From Thermoplasmatota archaeon (GTDB lineage Archaea > Thermoplasmatota > Thermoplasmata > RBG-16-68-12 > JAJISG01), in NCBI GenBank assembly GCA_022848835.1, contig JAJISG010000158.1, forward strand, positions 1-5,130: a DNA stretch of 5,130 bases, read 5' to 3'. The notes beneath the pieces are model-generated. The model saw nothing but the letters and a program-made list of their open reading frames with translations. It was not told the DNA's origin and made no database searches. A program made the translations under genes and the position numbers. Of this stretch, positions 1 to 5,130 are shown piece by piece (the stretch's first letter is position 1; the number at the start of each line of letters is the position of its first letter).

Positions 1-173
1 TGGTCCTAGGCGGTTTCGCAGCTGTGGAGTATGGGACACCGGTCCTCGAGGAGTGGGAACACATTCTGCGGGAGGTCCTCATTCCCATCAACGTCTTCGG
101 TCTTCTCGTCTTGGAGGCCATCGATTTCCGAGGGAGGGCCAGTACGGGGAATCCCAAAAAAGAGGGCCACTAA
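1..173 (+). CDS. 3' end of unrecognised, probably membrane-associated protein (partial)
   Basis: An open frame enters from the left edge (first full codon at base 3) and gives 56 residues ending at TAA 171-173. I do not recognise the family. The visible part has a hydrophobic stretch (LIPINVFGLLVLEAI, about residues 27-41 of the fragment) preceded by an acidic amphipathic segment and followed by a short polar, basic tail ending KKEGH. This would fit the last membrane helix of an integral membrane protein with a cytoplasmic tail, but that is inference. The stop lies 2 bases before the ATG of the next gene, a spacing typical of genes in one operon. The other two forward frames here are either closed or only extend the next gene upstream without a convincing start. 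Support is spacing and plausible composition only. Confidence 0.6.
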   Translation, partial: VLGGFAAVEYGTPVLEEWEHILREVLIPINVFGLLVLEAIDFRGRASTGNPKKEGH

Positions 174-175
174 AG

Positions 176-862
176 ATGACCGCGGTGAGCCTTTCATTTT
201 GCCAGGCTCTGCGAGTTCTGCTCCTAGTGGGAATCTCCTTCCTCCTCCTTTTCGGCAGTGCCACCGCCCGTTGTTTTGGCGTGCCCGAGGGCAATCCAGA
301 AGAGGTCCTATGGTCGGTCGCTATCACGGCAAGATCCGATCTGGGGCATGAGGATGGTGGTACCTTTGGGGTGGCACCGAGCGCTTCCGTCCTCTACGAG
401 GATGGACTCGACGAGTTGGAGCCACGGCCGACGGAGGGCCCGGGGCTGAGGCTGTTCTTCCACCTGGAGCAAGTGCTCAATTTCCCCCCGGGAAAATTGA
501 ACAAGAGTTTCATCACGGCCGACGACTACATGGACTGGGTCATGAGAGTGGAGTACCGTGGGACAACGCCAGTCCAGATAACCCTTACATGGGATGTCCA
601 AGAGCTTCTTCAGGCCAGCGATCCCATTGAGCTCCGTCTCATAGATGGAGACACGACGGTGGATATGCTTTCCGTTAGCTCCTACGTTTACAGTTCCAAT
701 CCGGAAACGAAGACTTTCACCGTCGTAGCTGAGCCTAGGGAAGACACGGGAGGCAATCCCCTCTATGTCTTGGTGGTCGCCAGTTATGGCGGAATGGTGG
801 CCTTGTTCCTCTTCTTGAGGAGGAGAAGGAGGAAGTCTTCGAAGGAGGCCCAGAATCCTTGA
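176..862 (+). CDS. Secreted, C-terminally membrane-anchored protein with probable beta-sandwich ectodomain
   Basis: A 228-residue protein of unknown function. Residues 1-31 form a clear signal peptide: short n-region, hydrophobic core RVLLLVGISFLLLFG (about 13-27) and a cleavage-like SATA before R32. The ectodomain (about 32-190) is rich in alternating hydrophobic strands, for example WVMRVEYRG and VQITLTWD, as expected of a beta-sandwich. Hydrophobic residues 197-214 make one membrane helix, followed by five Arg and a Lys (215-220) that would hold the tail in the cytoplasm. The ATG at 176 is chosen because the signal peptide starts there and GAGGG at 162-166 is 9 bases upstream; the frame stays open to base 53 but that extension looks non-coding. 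The gene starts 2 bases after the upstream stop, and its own TGA overlaps the next gene's TTG. The pattern FGV, then DGLDELEP, then LTWD recalls an uncharacterised domain seen in many secreted proteins, but I cannot assign a family. Confidence 0.82.
   Translation: MTAVSLSFCQALRVLLLVGISFLLLFGSATARCFGVPEGNPEEVLWSVAITARSDLGHEDGGTFGVAPSASVLYEDGLDELEPRPTEGPGLRLFFHLEQVLNFPPGKLNKSFITADDYMDWVMRVEYRGTTPVQITLTWDVQELLQASDPIELRLIDGDTTVDMLSVSSYVYSSNPETKTFTVVAEPREDTGGNPLYVLVVASYGGMVALFLFLRRRRRKSSKEAQNP
844..848 (+). promoter_or_regulatory. Ribosome binding site supporting the TTG start at 859
   Basis: GGAGG lies 10 bases before TTG 859 and inside the last codons of the preceding gene. It is the main reason to prefer TTG 859 over GTG 895 or ATG 907, neither of which has a good site upstream. 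The caution is that this region is already full of AGG/GGAGG strings because it encodes Arg and Lys, so the match could be incidental. Confidence 0.5.
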
Positions 863-2409
863 AGCGAGCTACCCTCCACCGGGACGCTTCATCGGTGCGG
901 AAACTGATGTCGCGGGTTGTCCTCCTCCTGCTCATAACCAGTCTTCCCACAGCAGCAGCCAATCATGTGGACCGGTTCGAGGTCATCAGGGTCCTGAGGG
1001 AAAATGAGATACCAGCCGTGTACAGCCCTCAGTTTACTCGACAGGATTATCTGAGCCCTGAGGAGGATATCATCGGCGTTTATTTGGGCGGAGAAGCCAG
1101 GGCCTATCCCATCAAGATCATGAACTGGCACGAAGTGGTCAACGATGTGGTGGGGGGTGTACCTATTGCGATCACCTACTGTCCTCTCTGTGGCACCGGA
1201 ATTGTCTTCAGCCGAGTCGTAGAAGACGAGGAGTTGACCTTCGGAGTCTCCGGCAGGCTCTACAAGAGCAACTTGGTGATGTTCGATAATGAGACCGAGA
1301 GCCTCTGGTCCCAGATCACGGGAGAGGCCATCTTAGGCCCCCTCCACGGCAAGAGGCTCCAGTGGGTATCCTCCCTTACCCTGTATTGGTCAGACTGGAG
1401 GGAGCAGCACCCCGACTCCATCATCCTCATGCCACCGCTACCGCAGTGCGCCGGGGGGAGAACCGGGGATGAGTGTAGGGATTACACGGTGGACCCCTAC
1501 GAGGGATACAGGCTCTCCACAGTGGTATACAGCGTTTTTGGCGGAGAATACAGGGACACCATCCTTCACCCGAAAACGACAATCCTAGGCATCGAAATTG
1601 GCGGCGTGGCTATGGCCTATCCCCTTATCGTCTTGGAGGAGACCCAGGTCCTCCACGATGTTCTGAATCGGCAACAGATACTGGCTAGTTTTGTCAATGG
1701 TAGTGCCCAGGCCTTCGACCCGGGTGGCCGACGTTTCATGCCCTTTGAGGAGGGAGCCATGAAGGATGATGACGGCGCTGTTTGGAACAGGTTGACCGGG
1801 GAGTCCCTGTCAGGCCAGAAGCTCCGGCCGCTGAAGACCACCCGGGCCATGTGGTTTGCTTGGGCGCAGTTTCAACCTGGAAGCGGTGTCTACTCTCTAA
1901 GGCCACCATCGGTTCTTACATTTGCTCTAAGCACCACCCCATCCACGGTTGCCGAGGGCCAGATTCTCTTCCAGGATGTCCATCTCAACAACACTTCTAG
2001 CCTGACCCTGGAGGAGGTGACGATCAGGGTGAATCTCCCCCTAGCCTTGGAATACGTTACCGATGACGCTCCATCTAGTTCAGGATACTATCGGAGGTCA
2101 GAGGAGGGATCTGTTCTCAGCTATGTGTTTGAATCGATCTCCCCCGGAACTCACACCTTCAGGATCACCACGAGGTTGAAGGCGGAGGATCTCCAGGGAA
2201 TCATATTCAAGAGCACCATATCCATAGAATACCGAGATACGGAAGGGCGAACCATCAGTGCCTCGAGGCAGGGGGAGACCTTCGAGGTCGTGGAGAGGGA
2301 GCCCAGGTCTCTCTCCCCCCTCCTTTCCCTCCTACCCTTGGGAGCAATTCCCGTCATCGGCTGGTGGTTTTTCAGGAGGAGAAGACTTGAGGCGCCAGAA
2401 AACGATTAA
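859..2409 (+). CDS. DUF3179 domain protein, secreted, with C-terminal beta domain and membrane anchor
   Basis: A 516-residue member of the DUF3179 family, whose biochemical role is unknown. Residue numbers are from TTG 859. A hydrophobic signal segment (about 20-34) puts the protein outside the membrane. The DUF3179 region (about 55-345) contains the family hallmarks: GGEARAYP (77-84), NWHEVVND (89-96), YCPLCGTG (107-114), SGRLYKSNLVMFD (131-143), LWSQITGEA (149-157) and, near the end, MWFAWAQF (331-338). Both Cys of CPLC are encoded by TGT; relatives exist with selenocysteine here, which hints at redox or metal chemistry but does not prove it. Residues 192-206 hold an apparent insert with a second Cys pair (C197, C206). 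Residues 352-478 look like an Ig/CARDB-like beta domain, then a membrane helix (about 487-505) and RRRR (506-509). TTG 859 overlaps the preceding TGA and has GGAGG 10 bases upstream; ATG 907 would also give a good signal peptide. Family identity is secure, the start less so. Confidence 0.92.
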   Translation: MKRATLHRDASSVRKLMSRVVLLLLITSLPTAAANHVDRFEVIRVLRENEIPAVYSPQFTRQDYLSPEEDIIGVYLGGEARAYPIKIMNWHEVVNDVVGGVPIAITYCPLCGTGIVFSRVVEDEELTFGVSGRLYKSNLVMFDNETESLWSQITGEAILGPLHGKRLQWVSSLTLYWSDWREQHPDSIILMPPLPQCAGGRTGDECRDYTVDPYEGYRLSTVVYSVFGGEYRDTILHPKTTILGIEIGGVAMAYPLIVLEETQVLHDVLNRQQILASFVNGSAQAFDPGGRRFMPFEEGAMKDDDGAVWNRLTGESLSGQKLRPLKTTRAMWFAWAQFQPGSGVYSLRPPSVLTFALSTTPSTVAEGQILFQDVHLNNTSSLTLEEVTIRVNLPLALEYVTDDAPSSSGYYRRSEEGSVLSYVFESISPGTHTFRITTRLKAEDLQGIIFKSTISIEYRDTEGRTISASRQGETFEVVEREPRSLSPLLSLLPLGAIPVIGWWFFRRRRLEAPEND

Positions 2410-2511
2410 ATGCCTGAACCGTTATCGCGACAGCGCGTCGCCGTGAAGAACGGGAAGCTACCCAGAAAGTATCTCGCGACCACGCATACCCATAGGTGAG
2501 GGGACCGGGCA
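2410..2511 (+). other. Intergenic gap before the liv operon
   Basis: This is the only gap of any size between genes in the window, so a promoter for the transporter operon would most naturally lie here or inside the end of the DUF3179 gene. I see no convincing archaeal TATA/BRE element and no bacterial -35/-10 pair. It holds a weak hairpin, GCGAC 2427-2431 with GTCGC 2437-2441 around a 5-base loop and no T run after it, and the 7-base string TCGCGAC twice (2425-2431 and 2474-2480). A 29-codon frame fills most of it (2410-2499); see findings. The distal end contains the livH ribosome binding site. Read-through from the upstream genes is possible. Confidence 0.4.
2494..2501 (+). promoter_or_regulatory. 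Ribosome binding site for livH
   Basis: AGGTGAGG ends 10 bases before ATG 2512 and matches the AGGTGA part of the 16S-complementary sequence. It supports ATG 2512 over the in-frame ATGs at 2527 and 2530, which would lie 25 or more bases away. Confidence 0.6.
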
Positions 2512-3498
2512 ATGCTACACGCACCGATGATGCAGTTCATAGTCAACGGCATTGTCGTTGGTGGAATATTCGTCATGGGAGCCATCGGCCTGAGTCTGAT
2601 CTACGGCATACGAAACTTCGCCAATTTCGCCCATGGAGAGCTGATGGCTCTGGGGGCCTACGTGACCTATACGCTGCATAGCCAGTTTGAAGGTTTACAC
2701 GTGAACATAGTTCTCGCAGCCACCATGGCCTTTTTCGTCGTCTCCTTCGTTGGCATCTTGTTGGAGTACACTGTTTTCCGCAGGCTGGAGGGTAGAGGCG
2801 TGGTTGCACCTCTCATCGCCTCTTTTGGCCTCTTCTTCGTCATACAGAATCTGGTGAGGATCTTCTGGGGCCCAATGGTTCACCAGTACATCTTGCCGCC
2901 GACCTTTCTCGGCCATCCGACTCGCCAGGGCATCCAGTTGGCCTTCGGGATATCTCTAACAATCATTCAGATTTTCACACTGATCATAGCTCTCATCTTG
3001 GTCACAATTCTTCATATCATCCTGAAGTATTCCAAGCTCGGGAAGGCTATGAGAGCCACGTCGGATAACTTTGAGCTGGCCAAGACTACAGGCATTGACA
3101 CCCGGCTGGTCATCACGGCGACCTGGTTCATCGGTGGGGGATTTGCGGCTGTCGGGGGCGTGCTTCTGGGACTCAATACCCAGATCCGCCCGGAAATGGG
3201 ATTCCTGATCTTGCTCTTCCTCTTTGCCGCAGTCATCGTGGGCGGCATAGGCTCCGCCTACGGAGCCCTTCTGGGAGGCATGGCCATCGGGATCACCAGT
3301 GAGGTCTCCAAGTATCTGCTCTTCCTCAACGGCGTAGACAGCGCCTTCTCCCCTGCTGTCGTCTTCGCCGTACTAGTCGCCATGCTCATCGTGCGACCCG
3401 AAGGCATACTCGGGGGAGAGCCTATTACCAAGGACATAAGGCGTCTGGGCATGAGGATTCGGAAGCTGGCCCGAAAGATAGCGGCTTTGGGGAGGTGA
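2512..3498 (+). CDS. livH: Branched-chain amino acid type ABC transporter permease LivH
   Basis: A 328-residue inner permease subunit of a LIV/HAAT-family ABC importer; with LivM it would form the channel that takes substrate from an extracellular binding protein. The diagnostic N-terminal signature is intact: a first helix from NGIVVGGIFVMGAIGLSLIY (12-31), then GIRNFANFAHGELMALGAY (32-50). About eight hydrophobic segments follow. The cytoplasmic coupling loop that contacts the ATPase is LGKAMRATSDNFELAKTTGI (176-195), and VRPEGILGG (294-302) is the usual family ending. Beyond this there is an added basic tail to residue 328, making the protein slightly longer than most LivH. Start ATG 2512 has an AGGTGAGG site upstream, although the homologous part begins near M6/M7. 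The TGA stop is 1 base from the livM start. The substrate cannot be predicted from this subunit; urea and amide permeases have the same fold. Confidence 0.95.
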   Translation: MLHAPMMQFIVNGIVVGGIFVMGAIGLSLIYGIRNFANFAHGELMALGAYVTYTLHSQFEGLHVNIVLAATMAFFVVSFVGILLEYTVFRRLEGRGVVAPLIASFGLFFVIQNLVRIFWGPMVHQYILPPTFLGHPTRQGIQLAFGISLTIIQIFTLIIALILVTILHIILKYSKLGKAMRATSDNFELAKTTGIDTRLVITATWFIGGGFAAVGGVLLGLNTQIRPEMGFLILLFLFAAVIVGGIGSAYGALLGGMAIGITSEVSKYLLFLNGVDSAFSPAVVFAVLVAMLIVRPEGILGGEPITKDIRRLGMRIRKLARKIAALGR

Positions 3499-3499
3499 T
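3491..3499 (+). promoter_or_regulatory. Ribosome binding site for livM overlapping the livH stop
   Basis: GGAGGTGAT is a full nine-base match to the complement of a typical 16S rRNA 3' end. It overlaps the livH TGA (3496-3498). The GGAGG core is 4 bases from GTG 3500, a short but workable distance, and points to coupled translation of the two permeases. An out-of-frame ATG at 3498-3500 also overlaps it but leads to an unrelated frame. Confidence 0.65.
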
Positions 3500-4477
3500 G
3501 TGCTGCCCGTTCTCGAATCCCTGCTCCCGGAATTCCTCTTCATTATGAGCTTCGCTGGCGTCTTCATGATCCTCGCTCTGGGACTGAACCTCCAGTGGGG
3601 ATATACCGGTCTTTTCAACATCGGAGTCGCGGCCTTCTGGGCCGTCGGAGCCTACACATCGGCTATACTGACCGTGTCCTCCAGAGAGGCGGGAATCATA
3701 GCGGGCCATCTTGGCTTCAACCAGCCCTTCATAGTCGGCTTCCTAGGCGCCATCCTCGTAAGCGCCTTTCTGGGCTTCCTCATATCACTGCCTTCCGTCC
3801 GCCTCAGGGCCGACTACTTGGCAATTGCCACCCTTGGCATGGCAGAGATCATTCGCATCTTCCTCGTGCAGCTCAGGGACACTACGGGGGGCACCGAGGG
3901 CATCAGGAACATCCCCAAGCCCATCAGATTCGAGGAGGTTCTGCTGACCAACGCCGCATTCATCGGAGTGGTCATATTGGTCATTGTCGTCATCTACTTC
4001 CTCTTGGAGTATGGAACCCGGTCCCCCTGGGGGAGGGTACTCAAGGCGATACGGGAAGACGAGGAGGCGGCTCTCTCCCTCGGGAAGAACACCTTCCGTT
4101 ACAAGGTGGTGGCCTTCACTCTGGGAGCCGGCATCATGGGTGCCGCAGGTAGCCTTTACGCCCATTTCCTGACCTTCGTAGAGCCCCTAACCTCCTTCCG
4201 CCCCTTCGAGACCTTCGTCATCTGGGCCATGGTCATAGCGGGTGGAAGTGGCAACAACAAAGGTGTCCTCCTGGGAGCCCTCATCATATGGGGGTACGAG
4301 TTCGTTACACTCCGCATGGAGACCGCCCTGGGGAAATTGCCCGTTATCGGGCCGTGGATCGCCGACAACATCCAGTTCTTGCGCCTCATGACCGTGGGTC
4401 TTTTGGTGGTATTCCTGGTCCTCTTTAGACCGCAAGGCATATTAGGCGAAGAGAGGGTTATTTCTAAGAGGAGGTAA
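3500..4477 (+). CDS. livM: Branched-chain amino acid type ABC transporter permease LivM
   Basis: A 325-residue second permease subunit of the same importer. Family motifs in order are LALGLNLQWGYTGLFNIG (25-42), VAAFWAVGAYTSA (43-55), LPSVRLRADYLAIATLGMAE (97-116), the periplasmic-side TTGGTEGIRNIP (128-139), the ATPase-contacting loop SPWGRVLKAIREDEEAALSL (175-194), IAGGSGNNKGVLLGA (246-260) and the ending LFRPQGILGEER (308-319). About eight to nine hydrophobic segments are visible. The common His or Gln before AAF in bacterial LivM is Val here (V43), as I recall from some archaeal members. The GTG start at 3500 is chosen because GGAGGTGAT lies just upstream and homology begins within the first 20 residues; the next in-frame ATG (3545) would cut the first helix. 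It begins 1 base after livH and ends 7 bases before livG, so the three genes form one operon. Confidence 0.95.
   Translation: MLPVLESLLPEFLFIMSFAGVFMILALGLNLQWGYTGLFNIGVAAFWAVGAYTSAILTVSSREAGIIAGHLGFNQPFIVGFLGAILVSAFLGFLISLPSVRLRADYLAIATLGMAEIIRIFLVQLRDTTGGTEGIRNIPKPIRFEEVLLTNAAFIGVVILVIVVIYFLLEYGTRSPWGRVLKAIREDEEAALSLGKNTFRYKVVAFTLGAGIMGAAGSLYAHFLTFVEPLTSFRPFETFVIWAMVIAGGSGNNKGVLLGALIIWGYEFVTLRMETALGKLPVIGPWIADNIQFLRLMTVGLLVVFLVLFRPQGILGEERVISKRR
4470..4474 (+). promoter_or_regulatory. Ribosome binding site for livG overlapping the livM stop region
   Basis: GGAGG ends at the base before the livM TAA (4475-4477). It is 10 bases from the livG ATG at 4485 and 5 bases from a different ATG at 4480 that opens only a four-codon frame. 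ATG 4485 is the only possible upstream start for livG, since the frame has no other start codon back to the livM end. Confidence 0.6.
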
Positions 4478-4484
4478 GGATGCC

Positions 4485-5130
4485 ATGCCGCTAGTCGTCA
4501 GAGACGTCAGGAAGCACTTTGGTGGAGTCAAGGCAGTGGACGGCTGCAGCATGGAGATAGAGGATCAGAGCATCACTGGCCTCATAGGGCCCAACGGTGC
4601 CGGCAAGAGCACCCTGTTTAGCGTCATCGCAGGTCTCCTGAGGCCGGACATCGGTGAGATACGATTCAACGGTCATCGGCTTGATGGCTTGCCAGCCCAT
4701 AAGGTGGTGAAGCACGGGATTGTCAAGACCTTTCAGATACCCAGAGAGTTTGAGAATATTACAGTCTTGGAGAACCTGATGCTCGCATGCCAGGATCACC
4801 CGGGGGAATCCCTCTGGCGAGTCCTCCTACAGTCCAGGAAGGTCGCCGCGAAGGAGAGGGAGGTAGAAGAAAAGGCCATGGGAGTCCTCGAGATGCTGGA
4901 GATAGACCACCTCGCCGGTGAAATGGCCAAGAACCTCTCAGGAGGCCAGCTGAAGCTGCTGGAGCTGGGCAGGGCTGTGATGACGGACCCCGACCTCGTC
5001 CTCCTCGACGAGCCTGTCGCCGGCATCAACAGGGTCCTCACGGAGAAGCTCCTCAAGAGGCTGGATGAAATGCGTCAGGAGGGCAGGACCTTCTTCCTCA
5101 TCGAGCACGACATGGACGTGGTGATGAACA
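4485..5130 (+). CDS. livG: Branched-chain amino acid type ABC transporter ATP-binding protein LivG (partial, 3' end cut)
   Basis: The first 215 residues of an ABC ATPase that would power the LivHM permease from the cytoplasmic face; family members are usually about 250 residues, so roughly 35-40 are missing beyond the window. All core motifs seen are intact: Walker A GPNGAGKST (35-43), Q-loop Q84 in KTFQIPREFENITVLENLML (81-100), signature LSGGQ (151-155), Walker B LVLLDEP with catalytic E176 (171-177), D-loop AGIN (179-182) and H-loop H208 in LIEHDMDVV. The form RTFFLIEHDMDVVM and the Q-loop context KTFQ followed by ENLMLA are characteristic of LivG rather than LivF or a generic ABC ATPase. 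The signature is LSGGQ where many bacterial LivG have LSYGQ. The start follows the livM stop by 7 bases. A livF gene immediately downstream is expected from the usual order. Confidence 0.94.
   Translation, partial: MPLVVRDVRKHFGGVKAVDGCSMEIEDQSITGLIGPNGAGKSTLFSVIAGLLRPDIGEIRFNGHRLDGLPAHKVVKHGIVKTFQIPREFENITVLENLMLACQDHPGESLWRVLLQSRKVAAKEREVEEKAMGVLEMLEIDHLAGEMAKNLSGGQLKLLELGRAVMTDPDLVLLDEPVAGINRVLTEKLLKRLDEMRQEGRTFFLIEHDMDVVMN

Noticed and set aside
53..175. N-terminal extension of the 228-residue protein back to ATG 53
   Set aside because: The extension is Ser/Arg/His/Gly-rich and would bury the signal peptide; the upstream gene's own frame covers the same bases and stops just before ATG 176.
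1180..1191. Possible selenocysteine site in the CPLC motif, as in some DUF3179 relatives
   Set aside because: Both positions are TGT, ordinary Cys codons; no in-frame TGA is present.
2427..2441. Hairpin GCGAC/GTCGC after the DUF3179 gene as a terminator
   Set aside because: Only 5 base pairs, with no T run after it; too weak to call a terminator.
2385..2511. Promoter for the liv operon
   Set aside because: No recognisable TATA/BRE or -35/-10 elements by eye; position is plausible but no site can be supported.
3595..4152. 185-residue open frame on the + strand in another phase of livM
   Set aside because: Rich in His, Arg, Gly and Pro as expected of an out-of-phase reading; overlaps a clear permease gene.
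3785..4165. 126-residue open frame on the - strand
   Set aside because: It lies wholly inside livM, has a composition typical of an antisense shadow and no binding site; livM is certain here.
1..5130. CRISPR array, tRNA or rRNA genes, insertion sequence, riboswitch
   Set aside because: No spaced repeats, cloverleaf-like segments, transposase sequence, terminal inverted repeats or known aptamer pattern were seen.

Overview
The window looks like chromosomal DNA from a prokaryote, most likely an archaeon. The reasons are AGG-dominated arginine codons, frequent ATA for isoleucine, GGAGGTGA-type ribosome binding sites, tightly packed genes, and secreted proteins held by one C-terminal helix followed by an Arg run. 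A thermophilic or anaerobic bacterium with similar codon use cannot be excluded. All recognised genes are on the + strand and no stretch over about 100 bases lacks a gene.

The left half (1-2409) holds three closely packed genes. First is the 3' end of an unrecognised gene, apparently membrane-associated. Two bases later comes a 228-residue protein with a signal peptide, a probable beta-sandwich ectodomain and a C-terminal membrane anchor. Its stop codon overlaps the TTG start of a 516-residue DUF3179 protein, which also has a signal peptide, a beta-rich extra domain and a C-terminal anchor with an Arg tail. The spacing suggests one transcript and translational coupling. The two complete proteins would sit on the outer face of the membrane. 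Their function is unknown.

After a 102-base gap, the right half (2512-5130) carries part of a branched-chain amino acid (LIV/HAAT) type ABC importer operon: permease livH, permease livM and ATPase livG, the last cut by the window edge. LivH and LivM would form the membrane channel and LivG one of the two ATPases. The second ATPase (livF) and the extracellular binding protein (livK) are not seen and would be expected outside the window. The transported substrate cannot be read from these subunits alone; family members also carry urea, amides and other amino acids.

The transporter is ordinary. The less explained part is the surface-protein pair upstream, in particular the DUF3179 protein with an added Cys-pair insert, a visible internal duplication and a fused anchor module.
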